This document shows positions 1-7,262 of a DNA stretch of 8,575 bases, in pieces. Location of the stretch: the NCBI GenBank assembly GCA_002448495.1, contig DJYL01000045.1, positions 1-8,575 on the forward strand, read 5' to 3'. Made by a program: the position numbers and the translations under genes. Every line of letters starts with the position of its first letter. The stretch's first letter is position 1. This DNA comes from Pseudoselenomonas ruminantium (GTDB lineage Bacteria > Bacillota > Negativicutes > Selenomonadales > Selenomonadaceae). The notes below the pieces were generated by a model. The model ran no database searches and was not told the DNA's origin. It saw only the letters and a list, made by a program, of their open reading frames with translations.

Positions 1-59
1 CTGTTGATATCCACACTTAAATGCCCTGCCGAAAGCATATAGAGATACTTTTTATTCAT
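1..59 (-). CDS. MFS transporter, FSR-like (N-terminal fragment)
   Basis: This is the first 19 codons of a gene that leaves the window at position 1. The ATG lies at 59-57 and the fragment reads MNKKYLYMLSAGHLSVDIN. A short N-terminus followed by a hydrophobic stretch and a GH(L)xxD(I/L)N motif resembles the first membrane helix of the fosmidomycin-resistance (Fsr) branch of the major facilitator superfamily, where GH-x-x-x-D-x-N leads into a GALPALLP-like segment. Members are 12-helix inner-membrane exporters. A Shine-Dalgarno AAGGAGCTT (plus-strand 66-74) sits seven bases upstream of the ATG, and a well-spaced promoter lies at 90-118, so the start and its expression as a separate unit are well supported. 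The family call rests on only 19 residues and is tentative; another MFS branch is possible. Confidence 0.55.
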   Translation of the reverse strand, partial: MNKKYLYMLSAGHLSVDIN

Positions 60-89
60 CACGTCAAGCTCCTTAAAAAATTTATTCCT

Positions 90-118
90 ATTGTAACAAA
101 TTTTTCCATCACGAGCAA
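90..118 (-). promoter_or_regulatory. sigma-70-type promoter for the MFS gene
   Basis: Read on the minus strand, a -35 box TTGCTC (plus-strand 113-118) and a -10 box TACAAT (90-95) are separated by exactly 17 bases. They lie 31 bases upstream of the ATG of the partial MFS gene, with a ribosome binding site between. The surroundings are AT-rich and no gene overlaps. Confidence 0.6.
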
Positions 119-143
119 TTTGCCTTGCAATTGAATATCACCA

Positions 144-187
144 AAGAAAAAGCAGGCCAGCCGGTCAAAAGTGACCAGCTGCCTGCT
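144..187 (-). terminator. Rho-independent terminator of the small secreted peptide gene
   Basis: The arms AGCAGGC (151-157) and GCCTGCT (181-187) pair, with an inner GGTCA (163-167)/TGACC (172-176) stem around a short loop. On the minus strand the hairpin is followed by a T-rich run (144-150). It lies just downstream of the stop of the 199-417 gene. A T-run also follows on the plus strand, so it could act in both directions, but no plus-strand gene precedes it. Confidence 0.75.
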
Positions 188-198
188 TTTTACGTCAA

Positions 199-417
199 TC
201 AACGATTGTTCGCATTACCATCATCCCAGCAATAGCCTCTGTGTCCATGGCCATGACCACGGCCACGACCGCCGCAGTACCAGCCATCATCGGCCTGATT
301 AGCTGTATCCTGCCAACAATACCCCGGCCGAGCATCTACTTTCGTATCCGCTGCCAATGCCGGAACTGCGCTGGCCAGCATCAAACCGGCAGCGCAGGCT
401 GCAACAATTTTCTTCAT
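199..417 (-). CDS. small secreted Gly/His/Cys-containing peptide, unknown function
   Basis: A 72-residue precursor. Residues 1-22 form a typical Sec signal peptide: MKK, a hydrophobic Ala/Leu/Val core, and an ALA cleavage site before ADTK. The mature peptide is about 50 residues and contains a near-repeat, PGYCWQD (31-37) and RGYCWDD (60-66), with a third cysteine at 48 (WYCGG). Between the repeats is RGRGHGHGHRG (51-61), whose three alternating histidines could bind a metal ion; that is inference only. The start is firm: ATG at 417 with an AGGAGGG ribosome binding site (424-430) six bases upstream. Its 3' end carries its own terminator. Paired 11-bp-phased repeats lie in its upstream region (450-503). 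There is no obvious terminator between aroF and this gene, so read-through from the pheA-aroF operon is also possible. I do not recognise a family. The signal peptide, ribosome binding site, own terminator and internal repeat make it a real gene rather than a chance ORF. Confidence 0.8.
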   Translation of the reverse strand: MKKIVAACAAGLMLASAVPALAADTKVDARPGYCWQDTANQADDGWYCGGRGRGHGHGHRGYCWDDGNANNR

Positions 418-449
418 GGTAAACCCTCCTGTACATGTACATCTTCCTG

Positions 450-503
450 TTAACAGTCGATTAACAGTTTTATTTTACCAGTCAATTGTGACGTTAATGT
501 GAC
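450..503 (-). promoter_or_regulatory. two pairs of 11-bp-phased direct repeats, candidate OmpR/PhoB-type response regulator site
   Basis: On the plus strand the octamer TTAACAGT occurs at 450-457 and again at 461-468, giving TTAACA-N5-TTAACA. On the minus strand this reads CTGTTAA-N4-CTGTTAA. A second pair, TGTGAC, occurs at 487-492 and 498-503, also with an 11-base period. Direct repeats phased by one helical turn are the usual binding pattern of OmpR/PhoB-family winged-helix regulators, and TTAACA-N5-TTAACA matches the general form of the Bacillus PhoP box. The pairs lie 33 to 86 bases upstream of the small secreted peptide gene. No convincing -35/-10 pair was found, though TAAAAT lies between the two pairs on the minus strand. 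The identity of the regulator is inference. Confidence 0.4.
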
Positions 504-522
504 TTTTTAAACCACATTTGCA

Positions 523-1554
<1,032 letters not shown>

Positions 1555-1580
1555 AATTCCATCCCCTTCTATATAAATGC

Positions 1581-2417
1581 TTAATTAACCGTAAGTACGG
1601 GGAACGTCCCCAGATTCCGCAGCCAAATACTTTTCTTCTCCACAGCAGATAACGCCTCCACCAGCTGCGGTGAATCGCTGTACTCCAAATCAAAAAAGAA
1701 GATATAGGCTCCGAGCTCTGTCCGCGCCGGCCGCGACTCAATACGCGTCATATTGATGCCCCGCTGGGCAAATTCCTTCAAGACCTCAAAGAGTGCACCG
1801 GCCTTCTGCCCATCAATCTGACAGATGACCAATAATTTATCCTTGGGCAAAAATTCCAAGGCCTGTCGTCCCACCTGGAAAAAGCGCGTGCAGTTGGCGG
1901 CACTGTCCTGAATCTCTGTGGCAATCGGCACAAGCCCCAAAAGCTCTCCCGCTCTGGCCGTAGCAATGGCCGCACTGCCGGAATCGGCCGGCGCTTCAGC
2001 CACAATCTCCGCCGCCCGCGCGGTACTGGCCACCTTGATGAGTTCGGCCTGCGGATAATGCGCCTGCAAAAACGCCCGGCACTGGGAAATCGGCTGCGCA
2101 TGAGAATAAATCCGCTTAATCTCACCCTTACGCCGCGCTAACAGCTGATTATGGACAGGCCAGATAAGCTCCCGCCAGACCGTCAGCCCCTCACTGCGCG
2201 CCAACGTGTCCAGCGTGATATTGATGGCACCCTCCAACGAGTTTTCCACCGGCACCAGCGCCGAAGCCACCTCACCATTTTCGACCGCCTGCAAGCAGTC
2301 AAAAATATCGGCAAACAGCACCAATTTATAATCTTCGCCTGTCTGGCGCTTCAAATACACCGCCGCCGCCTCGCTATGGGTTCCCGCCGGCCCCAGCACC
2401 CCCAAAGTCTTCGTCAT
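1581..2417 (-). CDS. pheA: prephenate dehydratase (monofunctional)
   Basis: Converts prephenate to phenylpyruvate, the committed step to phenylalanine. The 278 residues match monofunctional bacterial PDTs, with no chorismate mutase domain. The catalytic region (about 1-185) shows GPAGTHSEAAA (9-19), PVENSLEGAI (56-65), SHAQPISQCRAFL (105-117) and the NCTRFF segment (175-180) containing the catalytic Thr-Arg-Phe. The ACT domain (about 195-275) carries GALFEVL (207-213) and ESRP (227-230), the two conserved elements of the phenylalanine-binding regulatory site, so allosteric inhibition by phenylalanine is expected from family knowledge. The ATG at 2417 is preceded by GGGGGAG (2423-2429) five bases upstream. 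It is the first gene of the pheA-aroF operon, with a promoter at 2451-2479. The untranslated leader is only about 25 bases, too short for a T-box or a peptide attenuator. Confidence 0.96.
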   Translation of the reverse strand: MTKTLGVLGPAGTHSEAAAVYLKRQTGEDYKLVLFADIFDCLQAVENGEVASALVPVENSLEGAINITLDTLARSEGLTVWRELIWPVHNQLLARRKGEIKRIYSHAQPISQCRAFLQAHYPQAELIKVASTARAAEIVAEAPADSGSAAIATARAGELLGLVPIATEIQDSAANCTRFFQVGRQALEFLPKDKLLVICQIDGQKAGALFEVLKEFAQRGINMTRIESRPARTELGAYIFFFDLEYSDSPQLVEALSAVEKKSIWLRNLGTFPVLTVN

Positions 2418-2439
2418 ATATACTCCCCCGAAATCTCAA

Positions 2440-2454
2440 TGATTGTCAATATCA
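2440..2454. promoter_or_regulatory. imperfect 7-1-7 palindrome over the pheA -10 region, possible Fur/PerR-family site
   Basis: TGATTGTCAATATCA (plus strand) is an inverted repeat flanked by ATGAT/ATCAT arms and overlaps the pheA -10 box. Read on the minus strand it resembles the Fur-type 7-1-7 form TGATAAT-N-ATTATCA with 11 of 14 positions kept. Short AT-rich palindromes of this quality also occur by chance, so this is only a candidate operator. Confidence 0.2.
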
Positions 2455-2479
2455 TAACACAAAGCCACTCAATTAACAA
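2451..2479 (-). promoter_or_regulatory. promoter of the pheA-aroF operon
   Basis: On the minus strand a -35 box TTGTTA (plus-strand 2474-2479) and a -10 box TATGAT (2451-2456) are separated by 17 bases. Transcription would start near 2444, leaving a leader of about 25 bases with the pheA ribosome binding site. It is back-to-back with a candidate plus-strand promoter at 2510-2540. Confidence 0.6.
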
Positions 2480-2509
2480 GCATTTCCAACAAAAGTTACA
2501 ACGAGTTCA

Positions 2510-2540
2510 TTGCAAATAAACACATATGCTAAAATATAAT
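2510..2540 (+). promoter_or_regulatory. candidate plus-strand promoter for a short RNA
   Basis: A consensus -10 box TATAAT (2535-2540) overlaps an extended -10 TGC-TAAAAT (2527-2535). A possible -35 box TTGCAA (2510-2515) lies 19 bases from TATAAT, slightly too far, or 14 from TAAAAT, too near. The extended -10 could compensate. The match is plausible but not strong. Confidence 0.35.
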
Positions 2541-2546
2541 AACAAC

Positions 2547-2686
2547 ATAGATGATAAGCGGGATAACCTGAGGAGGCTGGCGGCTGTTGCGCCAATGCGT
2601 TAGCGGCGCGGCGTAAAGAAATCATTTTTTCCCACATAAAAACAGCTAAAAAGACCAACTGTCTGAGGGCATTGCGGCCTTTTTTA
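2547..2686 (+). ncRNA. candidate structured small RNA of about 140 nt, unknown family
   Basis: This span lies between a possible promoter and a GC-rich hairpin with a T-run, and has no convincing protein gene. A long-range stem can form between 2549-2555 (AGATGAU in RNA) and 2621-2627 (AUCAUUU), enclosing a GC-rich hairpin UGUUGCGCC (2585-2593)/GGCGCGGCG (2605-2613). A purine-rich AGGAGG (2571-2576) sits in the unpaired part, ten bases before a TTG-started nine-codon frame (2587-2616, reading MRQCVSGAA then stop). The RNA could therefore be a small regulatory RNA, or carry a tiny peptide. It matches no riboswitch or ncRNA consensus I can recall. The ends are estimates from the promoter and terminator. 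No plus-strand gene follows for more than 1 kb, which argues against a leader. Confidence 0.35.
2666..2685 (+). terminator. Rho-independent terminator of the candidate plus-strand RNA
   Basis: AGGGC (2666-2670) pairs with GCCT plus the next T (2677-2681), using one G-U pair, around the loop ATTGCG. A run of six T follows on the plus strand (2680-2685). There is no T-run on the other side, so it acts in the plus direction only. The stem is short. Confidence 0.5.
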
Positions 2687-2720
2687 GATTACAATAGTGT
2701 AAAATACAAAATTGCACAAT

Positions 2721-2766
2721 AAAAAGGCGCTGCGGATAAAATGCTTTCGCATTTCATCACAGCGCC
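2721..2766 (-). terminator. Rho-independent terminator of the PBECR4-domain gene
   Basis: A long hairpin: GGCGCTG (2726-2732) pairs with CAGCGCC (2760-2766), and inside it GAT and AAATGC pair with GCATTT and ATC around a TTTC loop. On the minus strand it ends in five T (2721-2725) and further T-rich sequence. It begins 16 bases after the stop of the 2783-3388 gene. Confidence 0.85.
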
Positions 2767-2782
2767 CAAAATTATATAAATA

Positions 2783-3388
2783 TCATTTATTTTCGAGAGA
2801 AGAGAACAATACTTTATTTTCTCCTGTCTTAATATTAATCTTTTCTTTATGCAGAATTGTAAATCGATGCTGCCCTTCTGTATAATCTCGTGCATCCCGG
2901 AACAATGAGCGTGTAACATAACAAGATTCCCCATCTTTCGCTAAGAATACATATATAGCAATATGTCTCGCACCATCTGTAATAACATAATCAGCCGGTA
3001 TCGCCGAAAACCTTGCCTGCCCATAACGGGCATCAAAACTGAACAGCAGATTATCCTCATCTAAAATGTGTTCCAACTGCCCGGCCAGCTTTATCCGTTC
3101 ACTCAACTGGCTGTTTAGGAAGTCACTGTGTTCAATAGTAGCCAACGTAATCTTCCCTCTTAGAATTTCATCAAAGATTACAGCTGTTGAACGTCTGCGC
3201 CTTAAACGTAGCTGGTCAATATCCTTTAGCTTGTGAAGTCCGGCAATATGATGATAATGCGAGTTATCAAATCCAATCGACAGATTCACCAATTTTCCTG
3301 CATGGGTGATAATCAAGTCATACCTTATGTTTTTCAATTTTGCAAATGCTTTAGCTGATTCACGCAACCAGTCAATCTCTTGTTCCAT
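2783..3388 (-). CDS. PBECR4-domain protein (predicted phage/toxin-type nuclease family)
   Basis: A 201-residue cytoplasmic protein with no signal peptide or membrane helix. I recognise the PBECR4 family (phage-Barnase-EndoU-ColicinE5/D-RelE-like nuclease 4) from these segments: HYHHIAGLHKLKDI (44-57), the region around SDFLNSQLSERI (88-99), ARFSAIPADYVITD (125-138) and YVTRSLFRD...FTILHKEKI (157-184). The family is predicted to have an RNase-like fold; activity is not established and I infer none for this copy. The ATG at 3388 is chosen over an in-frame ATG at 3442 because ACGGAG (3395-3400) sits about seven bases upstream of it, whereas the longer version would translate through a perfect terminator hairpin (3412-3437). 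There is no room for a promoter between that hairpin and the start, so expression probably depends on read-through of the upstream structured RNA. The gene stands alone, has its own terminator, and looks AT-richer than its neighbours, consistent with acquisition. No obvious antitoxin gene lies beside it. Confidence 0.8.
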   Translation of the reverse strand: MEQEIDWLRESAKAFAKLKNIRYDLIITHAGKLVNLSIGFDNSHYHHIAGLHKLKDIDQLRLRRRRSTAVIFDEILRGKITLATIEHSDFLNSQLSERIKLAGQLEHILDEDNLLFSFDARYGQARFSAIPADYVITDGARHIAIYVFLAKDGESCYVTRSLFRDARDYTEGQHRFTILHKEKINIKTGENKVLFSSLENK

Positions 3389-3403
3389 AAAAATCTCCGT
3401 ATG

Positions 3404-3437
3404 AAAATAGTAAAGGCTCTGCCGCAGCAGAGCCTTT
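3404..3437 (-). terminator. strong hairpin, terminator or attenuator before the PBECR4 gene
   Basis: AAAGGCTCTGC (3412-3422) and GCAGAGCCTTT (3427-3437) form a perfect 11-bp stem with a four-base loop. On the minus strand it is followed by ACTATTTT. The T-tract is interrupted, so termination may be partial. A T-run of four also follows on the plus strand, but no plus-strand gene precedes it. It lies between the structured RNA (3408-3587) and the PBECR4 ribosome binding site. Confidence 0.7.
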
Positions 3438-3587
3438 TGCACATTTTCTGTCAGCCAACTATTTCATGGCATAAGCTAGGTCGTGGCAATGTGCAAGCCC
3501 GGAAACGTGGCTCATCATGGCAACGCATCCTAGCACGCCCCCATGAATCAACACCAATTAACAGACAATCCAGTCATCTGTTGTTAT
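3408..3587 (-). ncRNA. structured RNA of about 180 nt, 6S-like ncRNA or attenuating leader
   Basis: The RNA runs from a strong promoter (3594-3622) to a strong hairpin (3404-3437), about 180 nt. Read on the minus strand, a small 5' hairpin forms from AACAGA (3577-3582)/UCUGUU (3560-3565). A long rod-like fold follows: UUCAUGG (3541-3547) with CCAUGAA (3463-3469), then GCUAGG (3529-3534) with CCUAGC (3475-3480), then unpaired stretches, then GAGCC (3509-3513) with GGCUU (3495-3499) capped by a nine-base loop. Size and an elongated hairpin with internal bubbles are what 6S RNA shows, but I cannot confirm the 6S consensus. Alternatively, UUGCACAUU (3488-3496) is perfectly complementary to AAUGUGCAA (3437-3445), directly against the terminator stem, and would compete with the apical helix. 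That is a switch-like arrangement suited to a riboswitch or attenuator for the PBECR4 gene. It matches no riboswitch core that I know. Confidence 0.5.
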
Positions 3588-3593
3588 ACTATA

Positions 3594-3622
3594 ATTATAA
3601 ATTAACATAAAAATGCCGTCAA
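3594..3622 (-). promoter_or_regulatory. strong sigma-70-type promoter for the structured RNA and PBECR4 gene
   Basis: On the minus strand a -35 box TTGACG (plus-strand 3617-3622) is followed after exactly 17 bases by a consensus -10 box TATAAT (3594-3599). This is the best promoter match in the window. The start would fall near 3587, about 200 bases upstream of the PBECR4 ATG. Confidence 0.75.
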
Positions 3623-3770
3623 GAGGTCAAAACAGCCTGTATGCGCACAGACTACAAAATACACAGCACAAACACCAATATCCATATTATATTGAATGTG
3701 CTACAATTGAGACAACAGTACGGCACTCAACCGGCTGCTTATCTAAACGTGTCACAGGAGGTTTTTATTC

Positions 3771-5324
3771 ATGTATGAATTAATCAGCCATATTTGTGCT
3801 GTCTTTCAGCATCTTGCCGATTTAGTCTGGGGGTTCCCTACCAATCTGGAATGGTACGCCCAGCTCCCCATTATCGGTGAACTGCCGTTGGTCATCATTC
3901 TCTTAGTTGGAACCGGCATTTATTTCACCTTACAGCTTGGCTTTGTGCAGGTCAAATATTTCCGTTATGGTCTGAACACCCTGATACATAGCCAAAAGAC
4001 GGAGCAGGGCATCAGTCCTTTGGCCTCATTCCTTCTCTCTACGGCCATGCGGGTAGGCCCCGGAAATATTCTGGGCGTAACGGGAGCCGTTTCCACCGGC
4101 GGCCCCGGGGCCCTGTTCTGGATGTGGTTCTCCGCCTTCTTCGGCATGGCCACGGCCTTTGTCGAATCCACACTCTCGCAGATTTACAAAGATAAGCAAG
4201 GGGATGAATACGTCGGCGGACTGCCCTGCTATGGCCGCAAACTTTTGGGTGGTGCTGCCATTGTCGGCGGGACTTTGAGCCTGCTGTATATCGTCTATGC
4301 CCTGCTCTGCATTCCGGCTCAGGGCTTCAATACCCTATCGGCCATGACGGCCATCACGCAGAACATAACGGGCAGGGAACTGGCTGCTGGCAGCACGCTT
4401 GTCTGGATTTTCTTTCTGCTGCTTATGGGCGTGACCACGTTCTCCATCTTTGGCGGACTGCGGCGCATCACCAAAATCACCGATGTACTCGTGCCCATCA
4501 TGGCCGTTATCTATGTGGCCGCCGTTATGATAATGGTGGCCCTGAACCTTGACCGTCTGCCCTGGTTCTTCTATGTGGTCGTGACCGAAGCCTTCCAGCC
4601 CGAACCAATTTTCGGCGGTGCTCTGGGCATTGCTCTTTCCCAGGGTATCAAACGCGGCCTGATGAGCAATGAGGCCGGACAGGGCACGCTGTCCATGCCC
4701 GCCGCAGTTTCTCATGCCAAACATCCCTGTGAGCAGGGCATCATTCAGGCCATCGGCGTTTTTCTCGACACCATGGTCATCTGCACGCTGACGGGCTTTG
4801 TCCTCATCATGGGACAAGCATGGATGGGTGAGGGCTCTGCTGCCTGGATGGAAATGGGCCGTCTGGACAAATTTCTGGCTTCGTGCGCGCAGCTGCTGGG
4901 CAGTGGCACCGGTTATGGTCTGGCTACACTCGTCATCAGCATTTGCTTTGGCATCTTCGCCTTCACCTGCCTGCTGGGCTTCCTGTCCTTTTCCGAGATA
5001 TGCGCCCGGCAGCTTTCGCATAACAAGCTGTTCATTGCCTCCGTCCGTCTGGTGAATTTGACGGTACTGGCTTTCGGCATGGTCACCAACATTGCCGGCT
5101 TTGACCTCAGCGCTCTCTGGAATCTCAGCGACTTTGCCAACATCGTCATGGTCTGCTGTAACCTGCCGCTTCTCTATCTGGGCTTTGGCAAAGTACAAAG
5201 GGCTTTCGCTAATTTCAAAGGCCAAAAGGAAGAATTCAATTCCGAAACATTTGGTTCACCTGTGCCGGTTTGGGACGAATGCAGCGCAGCAGCTTTACCT
5301 GTAATAAAGGATGCCCAGTGCTGA
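3771..5324 (+). CDS. AGCS-family alanine/glycine:cation symporter
   Basis: A 517-residue inner-membrane amino acid carrier of the AGCS family, which couples alanine or glycine uptake to sodium or protons. Multiple hydrophobic helices run from about 37 to 475. Family signatures are the segment around GPGNILGV (96-103), GGPGALFWMW (110-119), GMATAFVES (125-133), FGGLRRITKITDVLVPIMAV (227-246), GIKRGLMSNEAGQGT (292-306) and the KHP-x-x-QG-IQ-GVF-DT region (317-334). The usual TAVGTGNIAGV core is replaced by TAMRVGPGNILGV (91-103), and the GWSYYGE motif near the C-terminal third by GFLSFSE (403-409), so this is a divergent subfamily and the substrate may differ. The C-terminal 40 residues are soluble. 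The ATG at 3771 has AGGAGG (3756-3761) nine bases upstream. A possible -10 box TACAAT (3702-3707) lies upstream but lacks a good -35. No glycine riboswitch was seen in the leader. It is a single-gene unit ending at a terminator. Confidence 0.9.
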   Translation: MYELISHICAVFQHLADLVWGFPTNLEWYAQLPIIGELPLVIILLVGTGIYFTLQLGFVQVKYFRYGLNTLIHSQKTEQGISPLASFLLSTAMRVGPGNILGVTGAVSTGGPGALFWMWFSAFFGMATAFVESTLSQIYKDKQGDEYVGGLPCYGRKLLGGAAIVGGTLSLLYIVYALLCIPAQGFNTLSAMTAITQNITGRELAAGSTLVWIFFLLLMGVTTFSIFGGLRRITKITDVLVPIMAVIYVAAVMIMVALNLDRLPWFFYVVVTEAFQPEPIFGGALGIALSQGIKRGLMSNEAGQGTLSMPAAVSHAKHPCEQGIIQAIGVFLDTMVICTLTGFVLIMGQAWMGEGSAAWMEMGRLDKFLASCAQLLGSGTGYGLATLVISICFGIFAFTCLLGFLSFSEICARQLSHNKLFIASVRLVNLTVLAFGMVTNIAGFDLSALWNLSDFANIVMVCCNLPLLYLGFGKVQRAFANFKGQKEEFNSETFGSPVPVWDECSAAALPVIKDAQC

Positions 5325-5335
5325 TAGGGGCGGCA

Positions 5336-5374
5336 ATAAAAAACGGCTTGCAGATTTCTCTGCAAGCCATTTTT
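5336..5374. terminator. bidirectional terminator between the AGCS gene and the atp operon
   Basis: GGCTTGCAGA (5345-5354) and TCTGCAAGCC (5359-5368) form a perfect 10-bp stem with a TTTC loop. Five T follow on the plus strand (5370-5374) and six T on the minus strand (from 5343 down to 5338). It lies between two convergent stops (5324 plus, 5380 minus) and serves both. Confidence 0.92.
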
Positions 5375-5379
5375 ATTGC

Positions 5380-5823
5380 TTATTTCAGATTCTCGATTTC
5401 CGTTCCCGTTGCTCTGAGGCGGGCGATGGCACGCCGCAGGGCCAGCTGGGCACGTTCTACGTCGATATTTCTGGCTTCTTCGCCGCCCTGATGGAAGGCA
5501 GCGATACGTTCTTTGGCGCGTTCCATGGCACGCTGGGCACGATTGATGTCGATATCAATCGGCTGTTCAGCGGCGGTGGCCAGCACCGTGATTTTTTCCG
5601 GCGTGACTTCCATGAAGCCGCCGGACACAGCGATAAGCTGTTCGTCCCTGTCGGAACCATTGAGACGCACGCGCATGGCATGGGGCAGAAGTCCCGTGAC
5701 CAGAGGAGCGTGTTTGGGGAGGATACCCAGCTCACCGCCCGTGGAACGGACGATAAGCATGCTGATGTCCTCGGCATAAACCACTTTATCCGGGGAGACA
5801 ATCTCTAGCTGGATCGTAGCCAT
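5380..5823 (-). CDS. atpC: ATP synthase F1 subunit epsilon
   Basis: The central-stalk subunit that links the gamma shaft to the c-ring and regulates ATP hydrolysis. The 147 residues fall at the long end of the family's usual 130-140. The N-terminal beta-sandwich (1-85) carries TGGELGILPKHAPLVT (28-43) and SGGFMEV (67-73). The C-terminal helical hairpin (about 90-135) starts with IDINRA (91-96), which fits the I(L)DxxRA motif by which some Firmicute epsilon subunits bind ATP and release inhibition. The ATG at 5823 lies three bases after the atpD stop. Its ribosome binding site AAGGAGGG (5831-5838) lies inside the last atpD codons, so translation is probably coupled. It is the last gene of the operon, followed by a terminator. 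Confidence 0.96.
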   Translation of the reverse strand: MATIQLEIVSPDKVVYAEDISMLIVRSTGGELGILPKHAPLVTGLLPHAMRVRLNGSDRDEQLIAVSGGFMEVTPEKITVLATAAEQPIDIDINRAQRAMERAKERIAAFHQGGEEARNIDVERAQLALRRAIARLRATGTEIENLK

Positions 5824-5826
5824 AGA

Positions 5827-7251
<1,425 letters not shown>

Positions 7252-7262
7252 TTACGATGCCC

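Noticed and set aside
504..522. Terminator directly after aroF
   Set aside because: Only a five-base ATTTG/CAAAT hairpin is present nearby, too weak and without a proper T-run.
2418..2450. T-box or peptide attenuator ahead of pheA
   Set aside because: The likely leader is only about 25 bases, with no terminator hairpin, no Phe-rich leader peptide and no T-box sequence.
2549..2627. Hammerhead ribozyme suggested by CUGAGGA and a later GAAA followed by a long-range stem
   Set aside because: Stem II cannot close between CUGANGA and GAAA, and stem I is almost absent, so the core cannot form.
2473..2658. 61-codon minus-strand open frame between the PBECR4 gene and pheA
   Set aside because: No ribosome binding site, it overlaps the GC-rich structured segment and the pheA -35 box, and it has no protein-like pattern.
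3389..3442. 18-codon N-terminal extension of the PBECR4 gene to an ATG at 3442
   Set aside because: It would read through the perfect terminator hairpin and has no ribosome binding site; the ATG at 3388 has one.
3625..3770. Glycine riboswitch in front of the AGCS symporter
   Set aside because: Expected from the family context, but the conserved GGAGAG, CCGAAGG and CUCAGGCA elements are absent.
4335..5225. Minus-strand open frame (296 codons) opposite the AGCS gene
   Set aside because: An antisense shadow of a conserved transporter gene, giving a His/Gln-rich low-complexity translation without a ribosome binding site.
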